From NCBI GenBank assembly GCA_001600875.1, contig BCLD01000012.1, positions 21,981 through 85,980 on the forward strand: a stretch of 64,000 bases of DNA. The letters run 5' to 3'. The stretch is from Solicoccozyma terricola (Eukaryota > Basidiomycota > Tremellomycetes > Filobasidiales > Piskurozymaceae). Of the stretch, positions 1 to 11,396 are shown piece by piece. Positions within the stretch are counted from its first letter, which is position 1, and each line of letters opens with the position of its first letter. Below the pieces are notes generated by a model. It was given only the letters and a program-made list of their open reading frames with translations. It searched no databases and was not told where the DNA came from. Position numbers and translations under genes: made by a program.

Positions 1-1708
1 TGTTGAATATCGGCACTCTTCACGTGTCTAGGTTATCATGGCTGCGTCGCGTCCATCTCAACTGCTTTACTCGCCTCACCACCAAATGGGTTCTCTACTC
101 TTCAACCTTACTATAGTTGCTGAGGCAGAGATCCCAGGTAGGCTCTCTTGTAACTACTACTCTTAAACCTTACTATAGTTGCTGAGGCAGAGATCCCAGG
201 TAGGCTCTCTTGTAACTACTACTCTTCAACCTTACTATAGTTGCTGAGGCAGAGATCCCAGTCCATTCCTCTTAACACCAGCACCATTCGTTGGGCACAA
301 TGCTTTCATCTCCTGGACCGCAATGCAAGACGCCGCGTTTGTTGACCCAGACGATGGCATTACAAAAATCTGGTCCGAGTCTCATGTCTCTGAGGGTAGG
401 CTGACCGACGCTACCAACCCTGCCTGCTCGTTGACAGTTAACTGGCTTCCTCCAGACTTTGACATGTCCCTAAGGCTACAGTTGAAGGTAAGTGGGCGAT
501 AATCACAATGACCACCTCGCAGTAACAAAGAGGACTTGATCAGGGCTATATACTCCGATGGGCTACCTATTGCGATGGACAATTCAAGGAGGGCGTGTCG
601 CTGACGGTGGAGGATGAGCTGTGAGTCGAGCCACGGGATTGACCTTTGCGCGGTCGCGCTCACGCCCAACAACCAACCGCGCAGCAACCGCTGGAAAAAG
701 TATTCCTACGGCTGCTCTGAGCTGCTTTTCAAGCCATTCAAAGCCTGGTGGCGGGGGCCAATATCTTCACTCATCCATCGCTACCTATGGTCGAACATTC
801 CACTCCACTCGAAACTTGCCGTGATGGCATACGTCTTTTCGTATTATGCCATCGCAATCGCCTTCAGCATGTCGCTGTTGAACTATATTATAGTGGGGAT
901 GTTCGACGGAAGCCTGGACGGAGTGTACCTGGAGTCGTGGGACGTATTCCTCAGTATGCTCGTTGTGTTCATTGGGCTGAGTAATGTGTCATTCGCGGTA
1001 AGTGAGGACTGGAATATGCTTAGTCCGACGCTTACAAGACCATTGGTTCCAGATCTTCGTGTACCGATTGCACAGAGCAGCGTTCGGTGATGCTATCCTT
1101 CGTTGTTTACAATGGATTGTGGGTATGAATGCTAACGGGAAGGAAAGCTTCAACATTGATACCATTCTTCACGCCAGCCATTCTTCGTAATCTTCTTCGG
1201 TGGATTGGCTTGGCATCTGTCTGCCGCATTGATTGCCCACCTCGTTTCTTATAATAGTAGGTCACGACAGTGTAACGTTGCTCTCGCTTTCTGAGCTAAC
1301 CGGCATTCCCGTAGTGCAATGGTCAACTACAATCAAGGAGGTACAAGTTTCAAATTTCTTCAAAGAAGTACCGGCGATCTTTAAGCGATTTTGGATGATG
1401 CTGGTCGTCTGCTTCACAGTGATCGGCGTGATCATCGTGATGACAACCAGCATTATTCCGGTAGGATATCAGATCAGGGCCTTCAATGCGATTGTGCCAG
1501 TGGCAGTCGTCATGGGTTGTCACATCTTGCTCCCGGTGGCTTTGAATCGTGAGTCAAGCGCGCGGCGCAACATGATTCGCGCAACTGCTGACGTTGTCCT
1601 TTTGCCCGTTCAAGCCTGGTTAATGCACTTCCGTGAGTTGGCCGTGCTATCCTCACGTGCACACAATGTCCACTGACCTCGTTCGTCCTGCAATCCACAG
1701 AGTTCTGA
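1..1708 (+). CDS. Family-2 glycosyltransferase / polysaccharide synthase-like, C-terminal part (5' partial)
   Basis: This is the 3' part of a membrane polysaccharide synthase-like GT2 protein; the start lies before the window. Exons read in one frame: about 263-395, 456-487, 544-620, 685-997, from 1053, and later exons to a TGA at 1706-1708. The first clear exon encodes PFVGHNAF and DPDDG, and the next joins give SEDFDMSLRLQLKG and RWKKYSYGC, patterns I recall from fungal GT2 catalytic domains. Downstream are about five hydrophobic segments (for example at 830-900, 950-1000 and 1390-1540) expected to form the C-terminal pore region, then a short NPWLM tail. The exon before position 263 could not be fixed because a 62-bp tandem duplication occupies that splice region. 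The polymer made cannot be told from sequence. The family call rests on remembered pattern similarity. Confidence 0.65.
95..262. repeat. 62-bp tandem duplication, about 2.7 copies
   Basis: The unit contains CTTACTATAG, GTTGCTGAGGCAGAGATCCCAG and then GTAGGCTCTC. The matching G at 116, 178 and 240 gives a period of exactly 62 bp. One substitution is visible (TCTTCAAC against TCTTAAAC in the middle copy). Each copy carries a possible branch region, an acceptor-like CCCAG and, in copies 1 and 2, an abutting donor-like GTAGG. It lies immediately upstream of the first assignable exon of the GT2 gene. Confidence 0.9.
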
Positions 1709-2114
1709 AGTCTATGGTGATCTCGGTTTCTGGGACGAGTTGAAGGGGTTCTGAAGAAATCCAAACATATAGACATACCATTGGTTGCATTTATGTGGCT
1801 GAAAATGCACAGATGTGAACGGGCGGGTGATGGGTGCTGACGTATATATGGAGGATGCTGTGGGTTCTCGCAGGCGTTGCTAGCTGTCAGCCGAAGAAAT
1901 TTTGAAGGGCATACTGTTGATAATATGATATAGGTATAGAACTATCCTTCTCTATCTCGGGTGTGATATTCCGTCGATGATGTTGAATGAGAAAGAGAGG
2001 TAGGGTAACACGTGGAATTCATAATTACGATAACATTTCATTGCAATCCTACCACGCTACAGCGACATGTATCGAAACCTAGGAACAAGTCAATGGCTTG
2101 TCGTCGAGCCCAGC
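1709..2114. other. Convergent intergenic region
   Basis: These 406 bp separate the ends of the GT2 and dihydroxyacetone synthase-like genes. They are AT-richer than the flanks and presumably hold both 3' UTRs. A CACGTG is present at 2009-2014. No ORF or RNA gene could be supported. Confidence 0.6.
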
Positions 2115-4847
2115 TCAGTGCGCGTAGCCGAGCAACAGCTCCTTGAAATCCCCGATTTCAAACTTGTTGCCACTCGCCTTGTTCTCGTCGATGTAAGCAA
2201 TAACTTTCTTGGCCATATTGCTCGGTGAGAATCCAAAGTGCTCGTAGAGCACAGCCTGCGGTGCTGAATGTCCGAAACTCTGCATTGACAGACTGGCGTG
2301 TGCGTAACGAGCCCAGCCGTATGATGCCCATGCCTCGATAGCGACGATGACGGAGCCAACCGGTAGGACCGATCTCCTGTAGGAGAGCGACTGCTTGTCG
2401 AAATGCCGCTGCGACGGCATAGATACGACCCGGACCGACATGCTCTTGGACAGGATCTCGGCGGTTTCGATGGCCCTCGAGACCTCCGTTCCTGTTGCAA
2501 TCAGGACGAGATCGGGCTTGGCAATGTCCCCACCAACGACTGCATAAGCGCCCAGAGCCACCTTGCCTCGATCGGATCCGGGTAGTAGCGGCACAGCCTG
2601 GCGGCTGAGAGCGAATATGCTGGGAGTATTCTCCTCCTTCAAGGCAAGCAACCAAGCTCCCATTACTTCTTCGGCATCGGCAGGGCGGATCAGATTGATG
2701 TTGGGCATGGCACGGTAGAGAGCGGGCAATCCGACAGGTTGGTGTGTAGGTCCTGTGGGCCAGTTAGAGCGGGATGAGCGCACGCTCGACTTCCCGGAAG
2801 ATGTTACGACCAAAGCTCACCGTCCTCTCCGATTCCAATCGAGTCGTGAGTGGCTGTGGGCGGGGGCGTAGCAGAATCAGACATACAAGATCCGAACTAG
2901 ACCTGGTGGACTGCGACTTACCGATGCCAATGAAGCGGAGTTTCATCAGTGCAGACATTCGAGCAGCTGGCGCAGCGTACAACCAGAACATGAAAAAGGT
3001 GGACATGATGCTGCACATTGAGAAAAGCCCAGTTGGAGGATGATCCAACCCAACAGACGACGACACCGACCACTCACGGCAAGAACATTCCCTTCTGGTA
3101 GGCAGCCAAGCCATTTGCGATACCTGCCATGGCGAACTCTCGGATTCCGTAGCGGATCTGTCGACCAGTGTAATCTCCCAAACCAGATGAAGGCTGCGTT
3201 GACCCACGATGAATGTAAGTCTTCGATAAAGCGTTGACCCAGCACTAAAAGCATCCTAAGCGTACCTTTTGGAAATCGACTTGCCCTTCAAAGTTGACAA
3301 ATGTTGACTCCATTAGGTCCGCACTTCCAGCGACGAAAGACTTGTTGGTGGGGACGATAGCGTTAAGGGCAATGCCGCTGGACTTTCGGGTGGGCTGGGG
3401 TGACTGTGGTAACTTGTCCTTGGTCGGCAGTTTGGCGAACAAGCTCTCGATATTGTCGGCGAGCTTGCCTTGGATGCGACTCATCAACTCGGCTTCCTCC
3501 TCGGGGTAACACCGCTTGTACTTTGACATGACGTCGTTCCACTCCGACTCGAGCTGTTGACCCTTTGGTTTGCAGTCGGCAAAGTACTCGTAGACCTTTT
3601 GGGGGATGTGAAAGTGCTTGGCAGGGTCAAAACCGAGTTGGGTTTTGATGTACTTTACCTCCTCCTCGCCGAGCGCCGCTCCATGGACAGCGCCGGTGTT
3701 TGCCTTGCGAGAGGCAAATCCGATGGTGGTGCGGATATTGATGAGGATGGGTTTGCCTATCATGTACTTGGCTTGCTCCATGGCGTCGCTGATGGCTTGG
3801 ACCTGACGAACGTCCTGGCCGCCGTTAGCAAGATCATTTGGGTGGCGGAAGGGCTTTGCCATCCTACTCACGTCGTTCGTACCATCAAAGACGTCGATCA
3901 CATCCCAGCCAGTCGCCCTCAACTTGGCCGACGTGTCATCAGTGAAACAGCTGTCGATGTTACCATCGACAGTGACGCTGTTGTTGTCGTAAATGAGGAT
4001 CAAATTGTCCAGACCAAGGTGTCCGGCGAGGGAAATAGCTTCTTGTCCAACACCCTCTTGCAGACAGCCATCACCAGTGAAGCACCAAATCCTCTGTCCG
4101 ATGACATCGAGGTTGTCCTTGTTGTAGGTCGCTGCGAGCTGTTTACCAGCGATAGCCAATCCAACCGCGTTGGACTGGTTTGAACCGTTTGGTACGTGAT
4201 CAAAACCATGCTTCTTCGCGCCGTGTCTTGCCTACTCACGATTCCCTGTCCCAAAGGACCAGTAGTCACTTCCACGCCGGGGAACTCGATCTCTGGGTGC
4301 CCAGCTGCCATGCTGTCAGTGGCTGTATTGGCGTGATACAGCTGAATTTGGTCCAGCGTCCAAGCCTCATACCCTGTGAGGTGGAGCAATGTGTATTGGA
4401 GCAAGCAGGCATGACCGGCCGAGAGAACAAATCGGTCCCGAGCGAACCAGTCCGGGTTGTGGGGATTGTAGCGCAAGTGATTCTTCCAAAGAGCGACGGC
4501 AATGGCTGCCGCTCCCATGACAGTACCAGGGTGACCTCCCTTGTACTTGACGAGTGAGATGGTATATTTAGCTACATCAGCCAAGTTGTCAAAATGCGTG
4601 TAGTAAAGTGAGCCTTACCTGCTGGCACAAGTCCGCAGCAAGACACCTGATTGTGTTGAGCACCAGTTGAACGTCATGATCCTGTATCCGGTCCGAAACG
4701 AGCTCAGTTCCGTCACGTCCGGCGGAGGTACCCCAGTCCAACAAGTCTACTCACAGCGGCTTGAGCAGGCTTGAGTTTCATAGGCTTGCTGAGAGGCATG
4801 CCATTCGGGGGGGTAGCAGTGGCGTCATGGATGGCTGTCGGAGACAT
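2115..4847 (-). CDS. Transketolase-family enzyme, dihydroxyacetone synthase-like
   Basis: Thiamine-diphosphate enzyme of the transketolase family, moving a two-carbon ketol unit between sugar phosphates; the dihydroxyacetone synthase subgroup uses formaldehyde as acceptor. Nine exons close in frame: 4755-4847, 4619-4681, 4240-4545, 3872-4174, 3266-3814, 3078-3193, 2922-3010, 2821-2853, 2115-2752, giving 729 aa. Seen motifs: GGHPGTVMGAAAI, GHPEIE, TTGPLGQGI, the ThDP signature GDGCLQEG ... YDNN, the YGIREFAMAGIANG loop and STFFMFWLYAAPAARM. The last and the GHPG context resemble methylotroph dihydroxyacetone synthase more than ordinary transketolase. The C-terminus ends GYAH, so the peroxisomal SKL-like tripeptide of methylotroph enzymes is absent and a cytosolic site is likely. 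Substrate preference is inference; it could be an ordinary pentose-phosphate transketolase. Confidence 0.88.
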
Positions 4848-5923
4848 GTTTGAGTGGGACGCTGCGAGGTGTGTGGTGTGTTGAAGGTGATTAGGATGGG
4901 TTATCCATCAGGAGAAATGCAGACCGGTTTGGATGGCATCTTATAATCCATCGCATCGCCTCAACAAATCAAGACTTGCAATACTTTCACAACATGGCGG
5001 CGGAATGGCGGTGTTATTGGCTGGGGCGAAGGACTACAACGCCGTCTCCCCGAGTGAAAGCCCAGGCATGTACCCCGGGAGAACGGTACAGGGCCAAGCG
5101 TGACACCCTTTTGTGGACTCTTTGGATCCGCCGGGGGTTGCCCTATCGGCAGTGCGAATGATCACGACGCCGTTGTGAATTTTGAAGCTGAAATCGTCGA
5201 GTCGGATTCACGCGACCGTCTTCCCTTGGAGCCCTGTCTTGAAAAGGGCGAGAGGTTTTCATTCCGCATCTTTTGATGTTGCCATTTGACGTATATTTCT
5301 TCGTTGAGCTCAAGCGACCGGCGGGTTCTAGCGGGTACGGGTACAAGTTTTAATCTAAAAGCGGCCACCACGCACGCCACCCAATTTCGGTTCAGTGGCA
5401 ATTTTGCCACCCTCGACACACATCAACCTTTTTGGGGGCAGTCTCAATGGTTGATGAGAACACAACGGACAACTCAACAGCCTGACCAACCTCGAGATCA
5501 CCAACAACCAGCCATGTCAAGCCCAACGTGAGCACTTGTATCGCAGCCCGTCGAGAGGTACTTTGTCACATCCGGGTCCGTTTCAGCTCTATTGAATTGC
5601 GTTTCCTGGTCGTGTACTCGGAAGCGTTCTCATTTGAACTGCGGACGCCAGGACGAGGTATTGATACGTGACAATTCCTGTCCTGCCACATCCGCGCATC
5701 TCCTCATCGAGGCTTGGCCTTCTCAAAGTACACGGGGAAGACACCTGAACTACTAGTACTCTCCAAAGCCCGCTCTCCAACCGGCGTGCGTCCGCAATTT
5801 GTAGAGAACCAGCAAGTAACGCCTGAACATGGTGTCGTTGCTGTGTAGTTTGGCCGCAAGGTATTCTCGAAGCGATGCGTTCTTGGACCTTGGGCATCTA
5901 TCGATGTGATAATACGATCAACG
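4848..5923. other. Intergenic region between TF1 end and DHAS-like start
   Basis: These 1.08 kb hold the promoter of the dihydroxyacetone synthase-like gene (right of 4847) and the 3' flank of TF1. Several short open frames exist (for example 4976-5161 and 5589-5897), but none has a domain, splice support or codon pattern that would make it a gene. No repeat or RNA gene is seen. Confidence 0.5.
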
Positions 5924-8900
5924 TCACGTTGAGAAATCAAAGTCTAAAAGGGAAGGATCAATGGAACCGATTTGTTCGATCAGCATATCATCGAGCGAGT
6001 ATTCCGCCATGATGTTTTGCAGCAGAAATTGTTCTGCAAACATATGCAAGGTATTGGTTAGTCTCTCACTGAAGGTTTATTATTGCAATCACTCACCTCC
6101 TGCTTCGTCGTTGGCTTTACGCGCAGCGTTTTGAGCTCCAGGACTAAGCGAAGCGATAGCTGCAAGTTGTTCCTGTGCACTGAGGCCTAAAAGACAGGTC
6201 GGTAACGATGAGCAGTCGCTCCCAGTCGCACCTCTCTGGCAAATCAGACGTACCATTCAAACCAATGTTGCCTGTGAATCGCCTCAAAATCCCCTGATCT
6301 GGGAGTGAGACAAAGGTGGGGATATGGTCTGCACTCTTTTCAAAGTTGATGCGAGCATGTCCAAGGCCGGAAGCGCGCTGCTGAAGAATGTTCAGTGCCA
6401 CACCAGCTCCCGCCCAGTATCCTTCCATCCTTTTCAAAGCTTTGATGATGACATCGAGATTTTGTTTTGCCAGCAGATGCAGGAACGCAGTTCCTTGCCC
6501 AGCTGCACCCCGTGATGATGATGCGTCACCTTCACTCTGGAATAATGATTGCTTGATCTCATGCACAAATGCCAACCCTGCAATATACAGTGCTTGGGTG
6601 ACTTGTGGTGAGGCGATCTGCAGAGGTTTGAGGCAATATAAGTGAACTAGCTCTCATGATAGACGCTCTCGCGCCATGCGTACCAACGACTGGGGCGAGC
6701 AAAGGTCCGCGAACACGATCGCTTCGCAGATTAGGCGGGAAGAAGCTAGTGCAAGCTTTACAGACTTGTTCAAGCTGTTGCTAATCGGAGTGTCCATACC
6801 ATTGGGAGAGTAGAGGATCGTGGGGTGGTAAAGCGACGCCAAGGTGGCATTCGCTATGCAGTGGTATGTCAGGTAAATCTAATAACAGATTCTCAGCTTT
6901 TCCGCCTCCGCATAGGCAATCGGTACGACTGGACGACTCACACCGCCCTGATTCCTCGAGATGTATTCCTTGAAATTGGTTGCAGACCAGGACAAGGCTA
7001 GAGGAGTGCTGGAATAGAACTGGACCAGCTCCGCCTGCAGGGACGACAGGTCATCTGGGTTGGGGCCCGTTCCCGATCGCGCAAAGGTCCTCGGTGCACC
7101 ACGGACTCCGTTTAAAAGATCCCTGCGACGCACGTTTTGTCAGCATTGTTGCCGCCACCGCCGTCATGAGGACACGAACTCACGCCACTCTTCCACATAT
7201 CATCAGGAGCTGGATGCATCGGACGTAGGGGGAGGGCAACGGTGGAGGTGCCTCGCCGTCAAATCCGGTGTCGACTCCGGTAACCGGTGGGAGATCTGTG
7301 TCTTCTGGTAATGGGAGCTCTATAAATTCTTCGCGGATCTGGGCCGGCGTGCGCACGTTGTCAGATCGTGCTAAATCCACATAAGCGGCCGAGCTCACGC
7401 TACAAGGTCTTCCGGTTGAGAGTGCCAGTAAACGATCTGTAATAACTGTGTTCCAGAATAGAAGCTTGTTGCGTATAAAGTGAGAATGATCTTCGTACAT
7501 CTTTTCTTCATTCTTGTGGGAACCCTGATCTTGTGAAGACCGCATTGCAAGCCCGGCAAATGCCCATTGACCAGAGTCGCTGTTTTGGCCAAACTCGCAC
7601 CATGAAAGAAGGAGGAGGGCAGTCACTGTGTCGGTGTTAGGGAGGCGGATATTGGGTACCGCAAGGTCGTACGCTTTCTTCATGAATGCATTGCCAGCCT
7701 AGGACAGTCCGTGTTAGACTGGGGACAGTGCGACTGCCCACTCGTATCCAAAGCGACTCACATCAGCGGGATTAGCCTTTGCTGACGGGTGAAACCTGGC
7801 CGCCACCGCACACATGGCTGTAAAGTTTTTGTCAGCATGCAATCTATCCACGTAGAATACATGGTTCGATTTGACCCACCCGACAACAACATGGCGCTCA
7901 TCGTACCATTCTCGATCCTCCCGTAGATCCGATGCGGCTGCACACTAGGAAAATGCTGCGAGCACTGCTGGAAGAAGATCCGCAGCAGAGGCTCATACAC
8001 GTCCGCAGGCGGCATGTCGGTTTGAGGGTCGAATGTGGGCTCAAACTGGGCAGGGAGGCACGCAGCTTGAGAGATGTGCAACCCTGGGTCGTCTGGTCTT
8101 CGGAGCTGGAGCTTGAGGCATATGCGATTGATGCCAGGATGAATGGCTGTGGTGGAGTGTGTGATCAGAGGGGAGTGTCTGATACTTTGTTTTCAGAAGA
8201 TTGGCTGCCAGCGTACCTGTGCTGCCCGACTGCAGCAACCAACAAGAAAACCTCGCGTCAATAGCTGATCAACTGCCAACGGCCGGCTCCGGGAGTACAC
8301 TCACAACGCGATAGTAGTACACCCGAAGGTACGGCTCGCCAGAATCGCCCTCTAGATATCCCACTTGGTTACCGATCGCGTCCAAGATAGCGCTCTGTTC
8401 GTTGGGTTGATCGATCGAATTCGCAGCTGCCTGCAGTGGTTCGACGCTGCTGTCCGGTCCCCCGTCCGCAGAGGCGTCGAATGACTTGCCCCTGTCAATC
8501 TGTTGCACACTGGACGAGGACGCATGTAGTGGATCTGAAGATGGTCGGTCGCAATGTATGTACTGCGTGGTGGATGGCCCATAACTGACGTCTGCAGGCG
8601 TTTCCGTCGAGCTGAGGTAGCGCATCGTAGATGGACCTGGCCCCGCCTCTCCTATCAGCTGTTCAGGATATCCTGTAAACTGTTTTTCGAGATTGGTCAA
8701 AGCCATCATCTCGTTGTCCCATCGTGGTGTTTGCATCCCCAGTGCCTCCGGATTTTCGTTGGCATTTGTTGTACCGCTCTCAAGCCGTCCGCTGGATGTC
8801 AGGGGGTTGTTGTGCTGTGCGGGCATCATCCATGCCGGCAGTCCCGTTAATGCGGGATATCCAGCTGGCTGCAGCGTGTTAAATATCTGGAATAGCGATG

Positions 8901-9284
8901 TATGTTGAGCTTGAGCGGCGGTAGCTGCCTCCTGGCTGGACATGAGGGAGACGGCCCTGCTCGCCATCTGCATCTCCTTCTTACTCCGCTTGCGCTTGCG
9001 TTTGTCTGGCCATGTGCAGGTGAGGTCAGTCTTGAGGCACTGTTGACACCGTGGCGGGTCTCCTGAGCATTTGGCTTTCTTGCTGCGGCAAGAGAGGCAG
9101 GCCAGGTGAATGCTGTCGTTGAAAGTCAAGGTTCAAGTTCATCACGCAAGTCATACGAAATGCAACGCTCGCTTACTCACCGAGGTGGAGCGTTCAGGTT
9201 CGCGTCTGACGACTCTGCCGGACGCTTGCGTGAGGCCTCTCCAGAGGCCGTACCATCAGATTGATGTGTCTCACTGCTCAACAT
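5924..9284 (-). CDS. Zn2Cys6 fungal transcription factor (TF1)
   Basis: Nuclear binuclear-zinc-cluster regulator of 891 aa in eleven exons: 9181-9284, 8305-9112, 8217-8229, 7880-8146, 7762-7817, 7184-7698, 6944-7122, 6684-6853, 6254-6617, 6097-6186, 5924-6033; all phases agree. The zinc cluster begins near residue 38 with Cys spacing C-x2-C-x6-C-x6-C-x2-C-x6-C (CLSCRSKKAKC ... CQQCLKTDLTC), followed by a basic KRKRKRSKK linker. A fungal-specific trans-acting region follows, with IHPGINRICLK, MCAVAARFHP and WCEFGQNSDSGQWAFAGLAMR. The C-terminus is acidic and ends SLLDFDFST, a plausible activation segment. The third exon is only 13 nt. Its target is unknown; it lies between the DHAS-like gene and the glucuronidase on the same strand. 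Confidence 0.88.
8217..8229 (-). other. 13-nt microexon of TF1
   Basis: On the minus strand the 13 bases are bounded by an upstream ...TTGCTGCAG acceptor and a downstream GTACGC donor. Including them shifts the phase so that the exon ending in YYYRV joins SGSTAIHPGINR in the frame that stays open for the next 267 nt. Skipping them puts the following exon out of frame. Confidence 0.7.
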
Positions 9285-9617
9285 GACGGGTATCGTGGTT
9301 GTCGTCTGCTCAAACGGCGGGAGGGGCGCCGGAGATGGGCTTTTGCGGGGGCGAGGTGAGGAAGTGAGGAAGTGACGTCATCATATTTCAGCGGCAGGGG
9401 CGATTTCATATCAGTTCCACCACAGGTATCTCCTCTGCTCGATTATTTGTATGTACAACATGTAAGACATCCATGAGACAGCATGGCATCCCCATGATAT
9501 CCTCATGGCTTTGATCACCACGACGACACGACGGCTACCACCGCTATCACCATCACGACGGCGAAAGTGGCAAAATCATGACATACACCGCGGAACGCCA
9601 CAAGTACCGCCCCCCCT
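9285..9617. other. Intergenic region between glucuronidase end and TF1 start
   Basis: These 333 bp hold the TF1 promoter and the 3' flank of the glucuronidase gene. They include a purine-rich stretch at 9310-9375. No gene is seen. Confidence 0.5.
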
Positions 9618-11396
9618 TCATTTGCTCCCCAACCACCTCCTTCGCAGGGCATGCGCACTCATTTTCGGCTTTCTATCCCTCCCAAACACACCCTTCTTGT
9701 TCCCATCCACCCTGATTATTCCTACGCCTGTACTGAAATCCGCAAAGTTCCAAACCTGTTCACCAACAACCGCTTCGACCCTGTCAAAGACGCGATGATA
9801 CATGTCGAGGAGGTCGGATTGGTACTCTTCCGACCATGGTTGAGGATGCACAGAATGGAGACCAGAGACTGTATCTGCCCCGTATTCCAAAACGACGAGG
9901 GGTTTCTGGAACCGTGATTGCCATTCTTGGAGTTCGCTCTCGAGATGCTTTTCCGCAGAGCTGAGGTCCCCTGTATCCTCGTACCACCCGTAGTATCGGT
10001 TGATACCGATGACATCGAACAAATCGGCGATGACGTCGGATGTAGGCTTGGCAAACATTACATTCGCATAAGTGATGGGTCTGGTGGGGTCGAGACGGCG
10101 TGTAAGCGATACGAGGGGTTCAAAGTAGTCGCGCGCTCCTTTATCGCCCGAGTCTGGTTCGTTGGTGATGGACCACATCACCACGGACGGGTGGTTCTTG
10201 TCCCTTTGCACTAGCTCCCGAATGGCTTGCTCGTGAGCGGCGTGGGTTCGACTGTTGGCGAATTCCTCGCAGAATGTCTCCTTCCTGCTGGCCCCGAAGA
10301 GACCTCCTGCGATGTTGAGATTCAGTCCTACCGCTGCCGTCTCGTCGATCACCACCCAACCATGCCTGTCAGCATATTCCAAGACTTCCTCTGCATAAGG
10401 GTAGTGAGATGTACGGAAAGAGTTGGCTCCGCACCATTTCATCAACTCGAAATCGTGCACCATCCATGCGTCGTCGTGGCCCTTTCCCTTGACTGGTATA
10501 TCCTCGTGCTTGCCGAATCCCTTGAAGTAGAATGGTTTGTTGTTGATCAAGATTTGCAAACCGGATACGCGGACAGTTCGAATTCCAGTGGCAAGGGTGT
10601 ATTCGTCGCTTACACTTTGCCCCGTTAGCAGCCTTACGCGAAGTGAATATAGGTATGCTGCGCCAGGTTGCCAGAGGTGTGCGTCGGTCACGGTGAGTGA
10701 TCCAGTGGGAACAGAGGAGGAGGAAGCCACCACTTGACCACTCGCATCGAGCAAGTCGATCTGTGCCTTGTCGGGTGAGCCGATGGTCGACATTTCATAA
10801 TGGACCACTCCCGTCGTCCCATCCACGTCGGTCGTGACAGTGATGTCGTCCAACCTTGTTGTCGTCGGAACGCAGCAAAGTCGGACAGACCTTGCCAGTC
10901 CTGCGTAATTAAAAAAATCGTGCCAGTATTTTTGTTGTCTCTTTCCGCAATCATTTGTAGTCACTTGGCCAGGCGGAATAGTCTCATTGGTCAGGATATT
11001 GTTGACTCCGATGGTAATTCGCACTTCCTCTCCCGCCTTGACGTGTTTGGAGAGATCAGCTTCGAAAGGTGTATAACCTCCGACATGCTTTGCGACCAGG
11101 TGGTCCCCGACGTAAACTTCGCCTTCGTGTGTGGCTGCGTCTACCCGGAGGAAGATGTGCTGGCCGTCCCAGCCACGAGGGATCTGGACGGAGCGTTGGT
11201 ACCACACCTTGCCGACGTGGTCACGCAGAGAAGGGTGCAGGAATATGTCGTTGTAGGAAGCGGGCACTGTGCATTCGAGACTGCCGGGAAGAGAAGCTGT
11301 CCACGGATTGGACAGTTCGGACGCATCAGGAACGAAGCGCCAGAGACCATTGAGGGACTTGGTCTCCCGAGTGTAGGAGTCGATCGGCTTGAGCAT
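9618..11396 (-). CDS. Beta-glucuronidase, glycoside hydrolase family 2
   Basis: Hydrolyses beta-D-glucuronides to release glucuronic acid. One uninterrupted 592-codon frame. By order: GH2 sugar-binding domain (residues about 15-180, with NGLWRF and GVNNILTNETIPPG), immunoglobulin-like domain (about 180-280), TIM barrel (about 280-590). Counting residues places the acid/base Glu in NEP at 413 and the nucleophile Glu in VVLEYG at 504. The glucuronate-recognition residues R562, N566 and K568 fall in IRVDGNKKG. These are the same numbers as in E. coli UidA. No signal peptide is evident, so the enzyme is probably cytosolic and would need glucuronide import. The absence of introns beside intron-rich neighbours, with such close match to a bacterial enzyme, suggests transfer from bacteria, although fungal GUS genes are known. 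It is head-to-head with the SNF2 gene. Confidence 0.95.
   Translation of the reverse strand: MLKPIDSYTRETKSLNGLWRFVPDASELSNPWTASLPGSLECTVPASYNDIFLHPSLRDHVGKVWYQRSVQIPRGWDGQHIFLRVDAATHEGEVYVGDHLVAKHVGGYTPFEADLSKHVKAGEEVRITIGVNNILTNETIPPGQVTTNDCGKRQQKYWHDFFNYAGLARSVRLCCVPTTTRLDDITVTTDVDGTTGVVHYEMSTIGSPDKAQIDLLDASGQVVASSSSVPTGSLTVTDAHLWQPGAAYLYSLRVRLLTGQSVSDEYTLATGIRTVRVSGLQILINNKPFYFKGFGKHEDIPVKGKGHDDAWMVHDFELMKWCGANSFRTSHYPYAEEVLEYADRHGWVVIDETAAVGLNLNIAGGLFGASRKETFCEEFANSRTHAAHEQAIRELVQRDKNHPSVVMWSITNEPDSGDKGARDYFEPLVSLTRRLDPTRPITYANVMFAKPTSDVIADLFDVIGINRYYGWYEDTGDLSSAEKHLESELQEWQSRFQKPLVVLEYGADTVSGLHSVHPQPWSEEYQSDLLDMYHRVFDRVEAVVGEQVWNFADFSTGVGIIRVDGNKKGVFGRDRKPKMSAHALRRRWLGSK

Noticed and set aside
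3557..4183. 208-codon plus-strand frame opposite the DHAS-like gene
   Set aside because: Mirror frame of conserved ThDP-domain exons; no domain of its own.
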